A DNA stretch of 64,000 nt from positions 434,001 to 498,000 of the forward strand of contig NZ_CP048433.1 in the NCBI RefSeq assembly GCF_010509075.1, read 5' to 3'. Positions 1 to 8,723 of this stretch are shown here, piece after piece; positions within the stretch are counted from its first letter, which is position 1; each line of letters starts with the position of its first letter. The position numbers and the translations under genes were made by a program. Source of the DNA: Collinsella aerofaciens ATCC 25986 (GTDB taxonomy: Bacteria > Actinomycetota > Coriobacteriia > Coriobacteriales > Coriobacteriaceae). The notes beneath the pieces were generated by a model that was given only the letters and a program-made list of their open reading frames with translations, was not told the DNA's origin and did no database searches.

Positions 1-410
1 CGCGCGAGATCGAGCGCCATTATGCCTCGGTGCGTGTGGGGGCGGGCTCGTTGGAGGTCGCCGGCGACGCCTGCTTTGACGTTGTTGTCGACGGTGTCGA
101 CGGCGCGTTCACCGCGACCGTTGACGGCGAGCTGAAGCTGGCGTTTGTGCCCGCCGAGGGCGAACTGCCCTCGCGCTTTGAGATGCGATTTACCGATGAG
201 GGTCGCGCTTCTGCCGGCTGCGGTCGTACCGTGCGCTGGGAGCCCGTCGACGAGGTTCGTAACGTGCGCATTGTTGGCGATGTCTCGTCGGTCGAGGTGT
301 TTGTGAATGATGGCGCGCTCGTGTTCTCGACGCGCATCTATCCTGAGGCCTATGGCGTGACCGTTGACGCTCTGGGCGCGAATGTGACCTACCACGCGCT
401 CAACATCTAG
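1..410 (+). CDS. GH32 beta-fructosidase, C-terminal part (cut by window start)
   Basis: The reading frame is open from base 3 to the TAG at 408-410, so only about 135 C-terminal residues are present. The stretch around residues 90-115, with the motif SSVEVFVNDG followed by RIYPE, is typical of the C-terminal beta-sandwich domain of glycoside hydrolase family 32 (sucrose, sucrose-6-phosphate or fructan hydrolases). The catalytic five-blade propeller with its WMNDPNG, RDP and EC motifs lies outside the window, so substrate cannot be judged. A strong hairpin terminator follows 39 bases after the stop, so this gene ends its transcription unit. Confidence 0.8.
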   Translation, partial: REIERHYASVRVGAGSLEVAGDACFDVVVDGVDGAFTATVDGELKLAFVPAEGELPSRFEMRFTDEGRASAGCGRTVRWEPVDEVRNVRIVGDVSSVEVFVNDGALVFSTRIYPEAYGVTVDALGANVTYHALNI

Positions 411-448
411 GCGATTCGTCGCATATCGGCGCTATACTGCAGCCGTAG

Positions 449-487
449 CCCACGATGCGGGTAACATCCGCATCGTGGGTTTTTGTT
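449..487 (+). terminator. Rho-independent terminator after the GH32 gene
   Basis: A perfect 12-bp stem (449-460 with 468-479) has a 7-base loop and is followed directly by a T-rich run. It separates the GH32 gene from the next gene, whose SD site begins at about 490. Confidence 0.85.
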
Positions 488-505
488 TTGGAGGGAAGGT
501 GCCGT

Positions 506-1498
506 ATGGGCGTACAGCAGTTAGAAGAGGCCTGGGCTGCAAGGGCCGGCGCGCGTGAGGCGCGGTTGCTTGCGGCCTCGCATGTTCCGGCGGCGCTGTC
601 TCTGTTGGGGATTGTGCGTCCCGGTGACCGCCTGGTGGCCTTTGCGGACGACTTTGCCGATGCGTTTGCGAGCGGCTTTGATTGCTGCGATGTCGCGCTG
701 GTGGGCTCGCCGTCCGCCGAGGCGTTTGCCGCTGCGTCCGAGGGCATTGATGCTTTGTTTGATGCCGAGGGTCCGCACCTGTGGTGGTTCGTCAACTCCA
801 TCGGCGGGTTTGGTCTGCGTGTGCCCGATCTGCGCGCTCTGGGCCGCGCTGCTCGTGAGGCCCATGCGCTGTTTGTGGTGGATAACACGGTGGCGTCGGC
901 TTTTGGCTGCGATCCGCTGCGTTTGGGTGCCGTGCTGTCGCTCGAGGCGCTCGACCGCGTGTGCGCCGGCAAGGCTCCGCGCAAGTTGGTTGCCGTATCG
1001 GTCGCGCGCTCGCAGCTCAAGCGCCATCGCGTGGATGCTGCGGCTGAGTGCGCACATGCCCTGCTTGATGGCCGTGGCTTGGCCAAGCTTGATTTGCCTG
1101 CTGACGAGGCCGGTGTGCTGGAGCGCGGGCTGGACTCGCTCGATGTCCGCATGCAGGCACACTTCGACCGCGCCCGTGCACTGGCCGAGTATTTGGTCGC
1201 CAATGAGATGGTGCGCGACGTGCGCTATCCCGGGCTGAGCTCGCATCCCGACCATGCCATCGCGACAGGAATCCTCGAGCACGGCTTTGGTCCGGCAGTT
1301 GAGTTTGATCTTATCGAGCGCAGTGCGGGTGATCTCTTCGATGCTTTGCCGGGGGAGTTTCGTACATTGCCCGCCGGCGGCGCAACGACGCGCCTTTCGG
1401 CTCCACACGGCAAGCAGGGGAGCACCATCCGCCTCTTCGCCGGAAGCGATGACCCCTTGATCGTGGCCGCCACCCTAGATAATGCCCTCCGCAAGTAG
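506..1498 (+). CDS. Cys/Met-metabolism PLP-fold protein, probably catalytically altered
   Basis: The 330-residue product aligns by eye with the cystathionine gamma-synthase/lyase family. VDNT at about 125-128 matches the cofactor-binding Asp region, and the C-terminal GFGPAVEFDL and GSTIRLFAG stretches match the family's small domain. Two features are wrong for an active enzyme. The first 60 or so residues of the normal fold are missing (family length is about 380-400). The SATKY motif holding the Schiff-base lysine is not present: counting 25 residues on from the DNT Asp gives Arg151 in EALDR. The ATG at 506 has an AGGGAAGG site 6 bases upstream; an earlier in-frame start at 455 lies inside the terminator. 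It may be a pseudoenzyme or have another PLP-independent role. Confidence 0.7.
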   Translation: MGVQQLEEAWAARAGAREARLLAASHVPAALSLLGIVRPGDRLVAFADDFADAFASGFDCCDVALVGSPSAEAFAAASEGIDALFDAEGPHLWWFVNSIGGFGLRVPDLRALGRAAREAHALFVVDNTVASAFGCDPLRLGAVLSLEALDRVCAGKAPRKLVAVSVARSQLKRHRVDAAAECAHALLDGRGLAKLDLPADEAGVLERGLDSLDVRMQAHFDRARALAEYLVANEMVRDVRYPGLSSHPDHAIATGILEHGFGPAVEFDLIERSAGDLFDALPGEFRTLPAGGATTRLSAPHGKQGSTIRLFAGSDDPLIVAATLDNALRK

Positions 1499-1517
1499 CT
1501 AAATCATCCTCGACTCC

Positions 1518-1590
1518 ATAAGTTGCGGTGAAATAGGGATTGATTTACGGCTTTAACCGCATAAACAGTCCCTATTTCACCGCAACTTAT
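1518..1590. repeat. Perfect 22-bp inverted repeat between convergent genes
   Basis: The arms 1518-1539 and 1569-1590 are exactly complementary over 22 bases, with a 29-base spacer that can itself fold weakly. There is no T-run, so it is not a simple terminator. It lies between the PLP-fold gene and the minus-strand ModE-like gene. The arm carries an ATAGGGA-type core resembling the GGGGAC hairpins elsewhere in the window. Confidence 0.8.
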
Positions 1591-1631
1591 GAGAAGGGGT
1601 TGTGTGGCTATAAGGCCCCGTCCCAAATTAG

Positions 1632-1985
1632 CTACTTTTTAATACTTGCGATGAGGTCGTTTGCTTTGGTGGCAATGACGTTGTTGATGTCGGCCTGCAG
1701 CTCCTCGTAGACCGCTATGGCTCGCTCGCCGGCGGGGGTCAGGGTGGACCCGCGGGCGCCGTCGCGCTCGATGAGCTTGCAGCCCAGCTGTCCTTCTGCC
1801 TCGTTCACAATGCGCCAGGCCTTGGAATACGCCATGCCCATGCTCTTGGCGGCGCGGTTGAGCGAGTGCTCGCGGGCGATACCCTGCAGCAGCAAGACGC
1901 AGCCGTGGCCGAACACGCCCGGCAGATCTTTGTCGCACGACTGAATGACCAGTTTTGCCGTCGTCTTGTACTCCATGCGCTCCAC
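1632..1985 (-). CDS. ModE N-terminal-type winged-helix regulator
   Basis: This 117-residue protein matches the stand-alone N-terminal DNA-binding domain of the ModE/LysR-like winged-helix family. LNRAAKSMGMAYSKAWRIV is the helix-turn-helix, and the wing region contains LTPAGERAI. The C-terminal TOBE/molybdate-binding domains of full ModE (about 260 residues) are absent. Single-domain relatives are often annotated as molybdenum-dependent or LysR-like regulators, but the ligand cannot be deduced here and no molybdate transport genes are adjacent. The gene is convergent with the gene on its left and divergent from the IMP dehydrogenase gene on its right. A second Met at codon 4 is an alternative start. 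Confidence 0.75.
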   Translation of the reverse strand: MERMEYKTTAKLVIQSCDKDLPGVFGHGCVLLLQGIAREHSLNRAAKSMGMAYSKAWRIVNEAEGQLGCKLIERDGARGSTLTPAGERAIAVYEELQADINNVIATKANDLIASIKK

Positions 1986-2061
1986 GTCTCTCCGCTAAAG
2001 TGTTTGCTGGGTAAACGCAAAGCCTGCGTCAAACCCTCGTGTGCTCTTCTTAAATCATGCA

Positions 2062-2090
2062 TTGTAGCAGTCAAAGTGCGTTAAGATACT
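2062..2090 (+). promoter_or_regulatory. Possible sigma-70 promoter for the IMP dehydrogenase gene
   Basis: TTGTAG at 2062-2067 is followed after 17 bases by GATACT at 2085-2090, about 80 bases upstream of the start codon. The match is moderate. An overlapping TAAGAT could be the -10 instead, with a poor spacer. Confidence 0.35.
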
Positions 2091-2169
2091 TCCCCAGTAT
2101 TGGGCGCCCAAGGTTGGGCTGGGTCCTACGAGGCCTGCAGCCGACCGGTCGCATGGAAAAAGGAGAAAC

Positions 2170-3681
2170 ATGGCTACGTTCTTTCCCGGTGAGTCCCACA
2201 CGTTTTCGGAGTATCTGCTGGTCCCTGGTTACTCGTCCTCGCAGTGCATCCCCAACAACGTCTCTCTTAAGACGCCGCTAACCCGCTTTAAGCGCGGTGA
2301 GAAGCCGGCAATCACCCTGAACATCCCCATGGTTTCCGCCATCATGCAGTCCGTCTCGGGCGTCGATATGGGTGTCGCGCTCGCTACCGAGGGTGGCCTG
2401 TCCTTCATTTACGGTTCTCAGAGTGCCGAGTCCGAGGCCGCTATGGTCAAGGCCGTCAAGGATCACAAGGCCGGCTTCGTTCAGTCCGATTCCACGCTGA
2501 CCCCCGACATGACCATGGAGCAGGTCATCGAGCTCAAGGAGAAGACCGGTCACTCCACCATGCCGGTCACCGACGACGGCACTCCCAAGGGTAAGCTCCT
2601 GGGCATCGTCACCAGCCGTGACTATCGCCCCAGTCGCGATGACCACCAGACGAAGGTCTCCGAGTTCATGACCCCGCGTGAGCAGCTCATCGTGGGTGAC
2701 AAGAACATCAGCCTCAAGGTTGCCAACGACGTCATCTGGGACAACAAGCTCAACGCCCTGCCCATCGTTGACGACAACGATCACCTCATGGGCATTGTCT
2801 TCCGCAAGGACTACGACAGCCACAAGACCAACCCCAACGAGCTGCTCGATAACGACAAGCGCTACATGGTTGGTGCCGGTATCAACACCCGCGACTATGC
2901 CGAGCGCGTGCCGCTGCTCATCGAGGCCGGTGCCGATGTCCTGTGCATCGACTCTTCCGAGGGCTTCAGCGAGTGGCAGAAGCGCACCATCGAGTGGATC
3001 CGCGCCAACTACGGCGAGGACGTCAAGGTCGGTGCCGGCAACGTCGTCGACGCCGAGGGCTTCCGCTTCCTTGCCGACTGCGGTGCCGACTTCATCAAGG
3101 TCGGTATCGGCGGCGGTTCCATCTGCATCACCCGCGAGACCAAGGGCATCGGCCGTGGCCAGGCCACCGCGCTGATCGATGTCTGCCGCGCTCGCGACGA
3201 GTACTACGAGGAGACCGGCGTCTACGTGCCCGTGTGCTCCGACGGCGGTATCGTCTACGACTACCACATGACGCTCGCCCTGGCCATGGGTGCAGACTTT
3301 ATGATGCTGGGTCGTTACTTCGCCCGCTTTGACGAGAGCCCGACCGAGCGCGTCAACGTGAACGGTCAGTACATGAAGGAGTACTGGGGCGAGGGTTCTG
3401 CGCGTGCCCGCAACTGGCAGCGCTACGACCTGGGCGGCGCCGCGAAGCTCAGCTTCGTCGAGGGCGTCGACTCCTACGTCCCGTACGCCGGCTCCCTCAA
3501 GGACGGCGTGGGCGGCACGCTTTACAAGGTCAAGTCCACGATGTGCAACTGCGGTGCCCTCTCGATCCCCGAGCTCCAGGAAAAGGCACGCCTGACCCTG
3601 GTAAGCTCCACCTCCATCGTCGAAGGCGGCGCCCACGACGTAGTCGTCAAGGACTCCCAGCAAAGCGTCAGCTACCGCTAA
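2170..3681 (+). CDS. guaB: IMP dehydrogenase
   Basis: IMP dehydrogenase oxidises IMP to XMP with NAD+, the committed step of GMP synthesis. The 503-residue product has the TIM-barrel start at residues 1-90, two CBS repeats at about 95-215 (ITSRDYR- and RKDYDSHK-like segments), and the barrel completed after that. The catalytic loop reads GIGGGSIC with Cys319 as the nucleophile, where most enzymes have GPGSIC. The mobile flap is divergent: the usual EYRGMGS is EYWGEGS followed by a run of basic residues. An AAAGGAG site lies 5-6 bases before the ATG. A repeat element and a hairpin terminator follow, so the gene is probably monocistronic. Confidence 0.93.
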   Translation: MATFFPGESHTFSEYLLVPGYSSSQCIPNNVSLKTPLTRFKRGEKPAITLNIPMVSAIMQSVSGVDMGVALATEGGLSFIYGSQSAESEAAMVKAVKDHKAGFVQSDSTLTPDMTMEQVIELKEKTGHSTMPVTDDGTPKGKLLGIVTSRDYRPSRDDHQTKVSEFMTPREQLIVGDKNISLKVANDVIWDNKLNALPIVDDNDHLMGIVFRKDYDSHKTNPNELLDNDKRYMVGAGINTRDYAERVPLLIEAGADVLCIDSSEGFSEWQKRTIEWIRANYGEDVKVGAGNVVDAEGFRFLADCGADFIKVGIGGGSICITRETKGIGRGQATALIDVCRARDEYYEETGVYVPVCSDGGIVYDYHMTLALAMGADFMMLGRYFARFDESPTERVNVNGQYMKEYWGEGSARARNWQRYDLGGAAKLSFVEGVDSYVPYAGSLKDGVGGTLYKVKSTMCNCGALSIPELQEKARLTLVSSTSIVEGGAHDVVVKDSQQSVSYR

Positions 3682-3708
3682 GCGGCTTTCCCAGGCACCG
3701 CACCTTGC

Positions 3709-3762
3709 CGTTCAAACCGTCGCTCGCATACCAAAGTACGCGTCGCTCCTCTTTCACGGCAA
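3709..3762. repeat. Dispersed intergenic repeat, copy 1
   Basis: This roughly 53-base segment downstream of guaB matches 47646-47698 downstream of ileS at about 36 of 42 aligned positions in the core, with one indel at the left. It includes the exact shared block TACCAAAGTACG and the shared CTCCTCTTTCACG. Both copies follow a housekeeping gene and have the same orientation. Confidence 0.7.
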
Positions 3763-3840
3763 TCTGCGGCACTTGGAAAACCCGACCATGCTTGGGCTGG
3801 TAACAATTAGCGGTTGATTCACAACCACGTTATTAAGATA

Positions 3841-3880
3841 AAGCGAGATGCCTGCAAGTTGCAGGCATCTCGCTTGTTGT
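3841..3880 (+). terminator. Strong hairpin terminator or bidirectional stop after guaB
   Basis: A perfect 17-bp stem (3841-3857 with 3859-3875) has a minimal loop and is followed by a T-rich stretch. Such a tight palindrome could act in both orientations. It is the last element before the leuS leader. Confidence 0.7.
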
Positions 3881-3910
3881 ATTTGCTATCATCATGCGAG
3901 TTAACGATGT

Positions 3911-4028
3911 GGCGGGGCGTTCTTACCTTTGCTCGCTGCAAGTTCCGCACGAGCCGAAGAGCACTTAATGTGCTCTTCGTGCGAGCAGGACTGTCCGCAG
4001 CAGCGAGCAAAGGTAAGAACGCCCCGCC
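3911..4028 (+). promoter_or_regulatory. Giant leader hairpin upstream of leuS
   Basis: The arms 3911-3939 and 4000-4028 are perfectly complementary over 29 bases. Inside them lies a second 10-bp perfect stem (3955-3964 with 3970-3979, loop TTAAT). Flanking GTTAAC at 3900-3905 and GCTAAC at 4037-4042 can extend pairing at the base. The 3' arm ends 14 bases before the leuS SD site (AAAGGAG at about 4043). There is no U-run and no T-box core sequence. It may be a cis-acting RNA structure controlling leuS, or a captured inverted-repeat element. With the guaB repeat and terminator, this accounts for most of the 373-base gap between guaB and leuS. Confidence 0.75.
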
Positions 4029-4054
4029 CCAACCCAGCTAACAAAGGAGCTGAT

Positions 4055-6631
4055 ATGTGCGATTGCACAGATCATAAGGATGAGATCCCTGCCTACGACG
4101 CGCAGGCCATTGAGTCCAAGTGGATGAAGGCCTGGGAGGACTCCAACCTCTTTGCTGTCGACACCGACGACAGTAAGCCCAAGAAGTACGTGCTCGAGAT
4201 GTTCCCGTATCCGTCGGGCGACCTGCATATGGGCCACGCGCGCAACTATACCATCGGCGATGCCATGGCCCGTCAGGCCCGCATGCGCGGTTACGACGTG
4301 CTGCACCCCATCGGCTTTGACGCCTTTGGCCTGCCTGCCGAGAACGCCGCTATCAAGCACAACACGCAGGCTGCTGCCTGGACGTATAAGAACATGGACC
4401 AGGCGCTCGCTACGATGAAGCGCATGGGCTTCTCCTACGATCTGGATCGCATGGTCAAGACCTGCAGCCCCGACTACTACCGCTGGGGTCAGTGGATCTT
4501 TGAGAAGCTGTGGGAAAAGGGCCTGGTCTACCGCAAGAAGAACCCGGTCAACTGGTGTCCTAACTGCAAGACCGTTCTGGCCAACGAGCAGGTCACCGAG
4601 GGTAAGTGCTGGCGCTGCGGCACCGAGCCCGAGAAGCGCGACCTGGAGCAGTGGTACTTCAAGATCACCGAGTACTCCCAGGAGCTGCTCGACGACCTGG
4701 AGAAGCTCCCCGGCTGGCCCGAGCGCGTCAAGCAGATGCAGGCCAACTGGATCGGTCGCTCCGAGGGCGCCGAGGTCGACTTTACCCTGTGCGACCAGGA
4801 TGGCGAGCCCATCGAGGGCGATGAGGGCAAGATCACCGTCTTCACCACGCGTGCCGATACCCTTTTTGGCGTCTCCTTCTTTGTCCTGGCTCCCGAGTAC
4901 GCCGGCCTGCACGAGCTCGTCGAGGGTACGGAGTACGAGGAGGCCGTCACCAAGATCGTCGAGGACTCCAAGCATATCTCTGCCGTCGAGCGTGCCCAAG
5001 GCACCCTCGAGAAGCACGGTGCCTTCACGGGCCGCTATGTGGTAAACCCCGTCAACGGCGAGAAAGTCCCCGTGTGGGTTGCCGATTATGTCGTTGCCGA
5101 CTACGGCACCGGTGCCGTCATGGCCGTTCCCTGCGGCGACCAGCGCGACTTTGAGTTTGCCCGCAAGTACGACCTGCCGATCGTGCCGATCATCCTGGAC
5201 GATGACGATCGCGCTGCCGTCGAGGCCAGCGGCGAGACCATCGATACCTTCCATGCCGAGACCGTCGACTGGGATTGCGCCCACGCTGCCGAGGGCACGT
5301 TGGTCCAGTCCGGCAAGTACACCGGCATGCGCGGCGGTAAGCACTCCGAGGGCGAGGCTGCCATCGTGGCCGACCTCGAGGCCATGGGCTGCGGTCGTCG
5401 CAAGGTCGAGTTCCGCCTGCGCGACTGGCTCATCAGCCGTCAGCGTTATTGGGGCAACCCCATCCCGGCCATCCACTGCGAGCACTGCGGCATCGTGCCC
5501 GTGCCCGAGGATCAGCTGCCGGTGACGCTGCCCGAGAACCTGGACCTGGGCGCCGGCGAAACCCTCGCCGAGTGCAAGGAGTTCTACGAGACCACCTGCC
5601 CGGTCTGCGGTCGCCCGGCCAAACGCGAGACCGATACCATGGACACCTTCACCTGCTCCAGCTGGTATTACCTGCGCTATACCGATCCGCACAACACCGA
5701 GCTGCCCTTCTCCCGCGAGGCCGCCGACCGTTGGATGCCCGTCGATAACTACATCGGCGGCATTGAGCACGCCATTCTGCACCTGCTCTACAGCCGCTTC
5801 TTTACCAAGGCGCTGCGCGACCTGGGCCTGCTGAGCGTGGACGAGCCCTTCACCAACCTGCTGTGCCAGGGCATGGTCAAGGACGAGAACGGCGACACCA
5901 TGTCCAAGTCCAAGGGCAACGTCGTGCCCCCGAGCTCGGTCATCGAACCCTACGGCGCCGACACCATGCGTTTGGCGATCCTGTTTATCGCCCCGCCCGA
6001 GAAGGACTTCGACTGGGATCCCAAGGCCGTTGAGGGCGCCAACCGCTTCATCAAGCGCGCCTGGCGTATCGTTTGGCAGCTCGTCCAGTCCAGCGACGCC
6101 AACGTGGCCTTCGACAAGTCCGCGCTCGACGAGGTCGCGATGAAGCTCTATCGCGAGCGTCACCGCACCATCGCCAAGTGCACCGAGGACTTCGATCGCG
6201 GCCAGTTCAACACCGCGATCTCGGCCGTCATGGAGCTCGTCAACGCGGCGAGCGCCTACCTCAACGCCACCGAGGGTGCTGACCGCGATAAGGCTCTGTG
6301 CTACGGCGTGGCCAAGGACATCGTGAGTGTCCTTGCCCCCATCTGCCCGTTCTGGGCCGACGAGCTGTGGCACGAGGCACTCGGCTGCGAGGGCAACGCC
6401 TACACCGCCGCCTGGCCCGAGTTCGACTTGGCCGAGTCCATCGAGGACACGGTGCAGATCGTCGTGCAGGTGCTCGGCAAGGTTCGCGGCCGCATCGACG
6501 TCGCCCGCGACGCCTCCAACGAGGAGATGCAGGCTGCCGCCGAGGAAGCCGTTGCCAAGTGGCTTGAGGGCAAGACGGTCGTCAAGGCCATCTGCGTGCC
6601 CGGCAAGCTGGTTAACCTGGTGGTCAAGTAA
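4055..6631 (+). CDS. leuS: Leucyl-tRNA synthetase
   Basis: This class I synthetase charges tRNA-Leu. The 858-residue protein has the HIGH-type motif HMGH at residues 58-61, a zinc-ribbon-like CPNC/CWRC insertion near 168-190, the CP1 editing domain around 220-400 (including the TTRADTLFG motif), the KMSKS motif as TMSKS at 615-619, and the anticodon-binding and C-terminal domains. The ATG at 4055 is chosen because AAAGGAGC lies 5 bases upstream. In-frame extension upstream would run through the leader hairpin. The short cysteine-rich N-terminus MCDCTDH is unusual but precedes the conserved region directly. A hairpin terminator follows. Confidence 0.96.
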   Translation: MCDCTDHKDEIPAYDAQAIESKWMKAWEDSNLFAVDTDDSKPKKYVLEMFPYPSGDLHMGHARNYTIGDAMARQARMRGYDVLHPIGFDAFGLPAENAAIKHNTQAAAWTYKNMDQALATMKRMGFSYDLDRMVKTCSPDYYRWGQWIFEKLWEKGLVYRKKNPVNWCPNCKTVLANEQVTEGKCWRCGTEPEKRDLEQWYFKITEYSQELLDDLEKLPGWPERVKQMQANWIGRSEGAEVDFTLCDQDGEPIEGDEGKITVFTTRADTLFGVSFFVLAPEYAGLHELVEGTEYEEAVTKIVEDSKHISAVERAQGTLEKHGAFTGRYVVNPVNGEKVPVWVADYVVADYGTGAVMAVPCGDQRDFEFARKYDLPIVPIILDDDDRAAVEASGETIDTFHAETVDWDCAHAAEGTLVQSGKYTGMRGGKHSEGEAAIVADLEAMGCGRRKVEFRLRDWLISRQRYWGNPIPAIHCEHCGIVPVPEDQLPVTLPENLDLGAGETLAECKEFYETTCPVCGRPAKRETDTMDTFTCSSWYYLRYTDPHNTELPFSREAADRWMPVDNYIGGIEHAILHLLYSRFFTKALRDLGLLSVDEPFTNLLCQGMVKDENGDTMSKSKGNVVPPSSVIEPYGADTMRLAILFIAPPEKDFDWDPKAVEGANRFIKRAWRIVWQLVQSSDANVAFDKSALDEVAMKLYRERHRTIAKCTEDFDRGQFNTAISAVMELVNAASAYLNATEGADRDKALCYGVAKDIVSVLAPICPFWADELWHEALGCEGNAYTAAWPEFDLAESIEDTVQIVVQVLGKVRGRIDVARDASNEEMQAAAEEAVAKWLEGKTVVKAICVPGKLVNLVVK

Positions 6632-6661
6632 GCTCTGCGTGCATAGCTGACATGTAAAAGC

Positions 6662-6697
6662 GAGGGGCGATTCCGCAGGGAGTCACCCCTCTTTTTG
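6662..6697 (+). terminator. Terminator after leuS
   Basis: GAGGGGCGA pairs with the later GTCACCCCTC (with G-T pairs), followed by CTTTTT at 6691-6696. Confidence 0.75.
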
Positions 6698-6781
6698 GTT
6701 ATGGATGCTTGCGACAACACCCAATTATCCATTTCTTGTGGAGAACCTGTGCTCACGCTGACCTGCGGGTTTGTGTTGTGG

Positions 6782-6810
6782 TTGCACGTTTGCGCAGGTA
6801 TTGGTATAGT
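6782..6810 (+). promoter_or_regulatory. Sigma-70 promoter of the rimP-nusA-infB operon
   Basis: TTGCAC at 6782-6787 and TATAGT at 6805-6810 are separated by exactly 17 bases. This would start transcription about 70 bases before rimP and upstream of the leader hairpin described next. Confidence 0.7.
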
Positions 6811-6835
6811 TTGTTTGCAAATGAAGTTGTAATTG

Positions 6836-6868
6836 AAAGAAGTGGGGTTTCGGCCCCGCTTCTTTTTT
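6836..6868 (+). terminator. Leader terminator (attenuator-like) before rimP
   Basis: A 9-bp stem (6839-6847 with 6854-6862, one G-T pair), extendable by three A-T pairs, is followed by a T-run. It sits between the promoter at 6782-6810 and the rimP SD site. Transcripts must therefore read through it to express nusA and infB. Confidence 0.7.
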
Positions 6869-6888
6869 GTATGGATGGAGGTGCCGCA

Positions 6889-7383
6889 ATGGTCAAGACC
6901 AAGACCGAGCAGGCGATCATCGACGCGCTCGAGGCCGTCGCTCCCCAGCACGATATCGACATCGTCGACGTCGAGCTCGTGGGTGCCACCAAGGCCCCCT
7001 GCGTGCGCGTGCGTATCGAGGGTGCCGAGGGTCAGAGCCTGTCGCTCAACGACGTCACGGCCAACACCAAGTGGGTCGGCGATGTGATTGAGGAGCTCGA
7101 CCCCATCTCTTCGAGCTATACGCTTGAGGTGTCGAGCCCGGGCATGGCGCGCCCGCTGCGCCGTCCGAGTGACTTTGCCCGCTTTGTGGGCGAGAACTGC
7201 GAGCTCACCTCCACCGCCACCGAGGGCCGTCGCAAGTACGCCGGCAAGATTGCCTCCGCCACCGAGACGAGCGTGACCCTCGAGCTCGAGGACGGCGAGT
7301 CCGTTACCCTCGATTTCTCTGATGTTAAAAAGTGCAAGCTGAAGCCCACCTACGACTTCAAGCCCGCGAAGGAAGGAAAGTAA
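6889..7383 (+). CDS. rimP: Ribosome maturation factor RimP
   Basis: RimP assists late assembly of the 30S subunit. The 164-residue protein shows the N-terminal alpha/beta domain (DVELVGATKAPCVRVRIEG-like strand pattern), the diagnostic YTLEVSSPGMARPL motif near residue 85, and a C-terminal SH3-like barrel. The ATG at 6889 has GGAGG 7 bases upstream. An in-frame ATG at 6871 lies within the SD region and is less likely. It is the first gene of the operon and is followed 1 base later by nusA, the usual arrangement. Confidence 0.93.
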   Translation: MVKTKTEQAIIDALEAVAPQHDIDIVDVELVGATKAPCVRVRIEGAEGQSLSLNDVTANTKWVGDVIEELDPISSSYTLEVSSPGMARPLRRPSDFARFVGENCELTSTATEGRRKYAGKIASATETSVTLELEDGESVTLDFSDVKKCKLKPTYDFKPAKEGK

Positions 7384-7384
7384 G

Positions 7385-8632
7385 ATGGCAGCATCCGACA
7401 TGATGTCCGCCCTGATGGAGCTTTGCCAGGAGAAGCACATCGACCAGCTCTACCTGATCGACCGCCTGGAGCAGTCGCTCGCCAAGAGCTATGCCGAGAT
7501 CCTGCATCTTGAGTGGGGCGCCAAGGTGACCATCGACCGCACCACCGGCAAGATCTACGTCTACCGCTTGGAGCCGATCGACGATTCCATGGACGAGGAG
7601 GGCAACTTCACCGAGTTCGAGGAGATCGACGTCACCCCCAAGAACACGAGCCGCATCGCCGCCCAGCACGCCAAGGCCGAGATTAACGCCATTGTGCGCA
7701 ACTCCGCCCGCGAGCAGATCTACGAGGAGTTCTCCGGCCGCATCGGTGACCTCATCAGCGGTACCGTGCTGCAGTCCACGCCCGACTTCACGATCGTCAA
7801 GATCCGCGAGGGCGTCGAGGCCGAGCTTCCGCACTTCGATCAGCGCCGTTACGAGAATGAGCGCAACGAGCGTCCGATGGGCGAGCGCTACCTGCACAAC
7901 CAGCACATCAAGGCCGTGATCATCGACGTTCGCGACCCTAACTCCAACCTGCAGCCGGTTCGCGGCGAGCACAGCCGTCCGCCGATTGTCATCTCCCGTA
8001 CCCACCCCGAGCTCATGCGTCGTCTGTTTGAGCAGGAGGTGCCCGAGATCTATGAGGGCACCGTCCAGATCAAGTCGATCGCCCGCGAGCCCGGCCAGCG
8101 CTCCAAAGTCGCCGTCCACTCGCTCGACGACCGTCTGGATCCCGTGGGCGCCTGCGTCGGCCCTAAGGGCAGCCGCGTTCGCGCTGTCGTGGGCGAGCTC
8201 CGCGGCGAGCGCGTCGACGTCATCCTGTGGGATGCCGATCCTGCCGTCTACGTCGCCAACGCCCTGTCGCCCGCTAAGGTCACCCGCGTCCTCATCGACG
8301 AGGAGAAGGCCTACGCCGGCGTCATCGTTCCCGACGACCAGCTGTCCCTCGCCATCGGCAAGGAGGGCCAGAATGCCCGCCTCGCCGCGCGCCTGACCGG
8401 CTGGCACATCGACATCAAGTCCGAGACGCTTGCCGCCGACATCCTCAAGAACGTTCCCGTTCACGAGGAGCCCGCCGCCGACCTGATCGGTGACGAGGAG
8501 GACGAGGACGTCCGCCGCTGCGAGTATGTGTCCGAGGACGGCATCCAGTGCCGCAACCAGGCTCGTCCCGGCTCCCGTTTCTGCGGTGTCCACGACACCG
8601 ACGCCTTCGATGATGCGGAGGACCTGATCTAG
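7385..8632 (+). CDS. nusA: Transcription factor NusA with an extra C-terminal Cys/His tail
   Basis: NusA binds RNA polymerase and modulates pausing, termination and antitermination. The 415-residue protein has the N-terminal polymerase-binding domain (1-130), an S1 domain (about 135-200), and two KH domains containing GPKGSRV and [14 protein letters not shown]. After the KH2 domain there is an unusual tail: Cys379-x9-Cys389-x10-Cys400-x2-His403, spaced like a small zinc-binding knuckle, ending in an acidic stretch. The gene normally between nusA and infB (ylxR) is absent; only 91 bases separate them. The ATG at 7385 follows the rimP stop and an AAGGAAAG site. Confidence 0.94.
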   Translation: MAASDMMSALMELCQEKHIDQLYLIDRLEQSLAKSYAEILHLEWGAKVTIDRTTGKIYVYRLEPIDDSMDEEGNFTEFEEIDVTPKNTSRIAAQHAKAEINAIVRNSAREQIYEEFSGRIGDLISGTVLQSTPDFTIVKIREGVEAELPHFDQRRYENERNERPMGERYLHNQHIKAVIIDVRDPNSNLQPVRGEHSRPPIVISRTHPELMRRLFEQEVPEIYEGTVQIKSIAREPGQRSKVAVHSLDDRLDPVGACVGPKGSRVRAVVGELRGERVDVILWDADPAVYVANALSPAKVTRVLIDEEKAYAGVIVPDDQLSLAIGKEGQNARLAARLTGWHIDIKSETLAADILKNVPVHEEPAADLIGDEEDEDVRRCEYVSEDGIQCRNQARPGSRFCGVHDTDAFDDAEDLI

Positions 8633-8723
8633 CGCGCGGTCGCGCCGGGCAGGTCCCAGCGCATGCCCTACGCTCGTTCAGTCTCTAGGCACCCAAGGTG
8701 CCAGAAAGGGTAGGTGAAGTCAT

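Noticed and set aside
2091-2169. Possible purine riboswitch upstream of guaB
   Set aside because: The leader is short, with only a weak CCCAA/TTGGG stem and none of the conserved purine-aptamer core.
3880-4054. T-box leader for leuS
   Set aside because: No AGGGTGGNACCGCG-like core, no AGAGAG bulge and no terminator/antiterminator pair; the structure is a plain long hairpin.
3929-4054. N-terminal extension of leuS through the leader hairpin
   Set aside because: It would be coded by the inverted repeat and has no SD, whereas ATG 4055 has AAAGGAG at good spacing.
3965-6373. 802-codon open frame antisense to leuS
   Set aside because: Long antisense frames are expected from G/C-ending codons. 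The translation is Gly/Val/Ala/Leu-rich without domains, and leuS is unambiguous.
6709-6888. N-terminal extension of rimP
   Set aside because: It would run through the promoter and leader terminator; RimP homology starts at about 6889.
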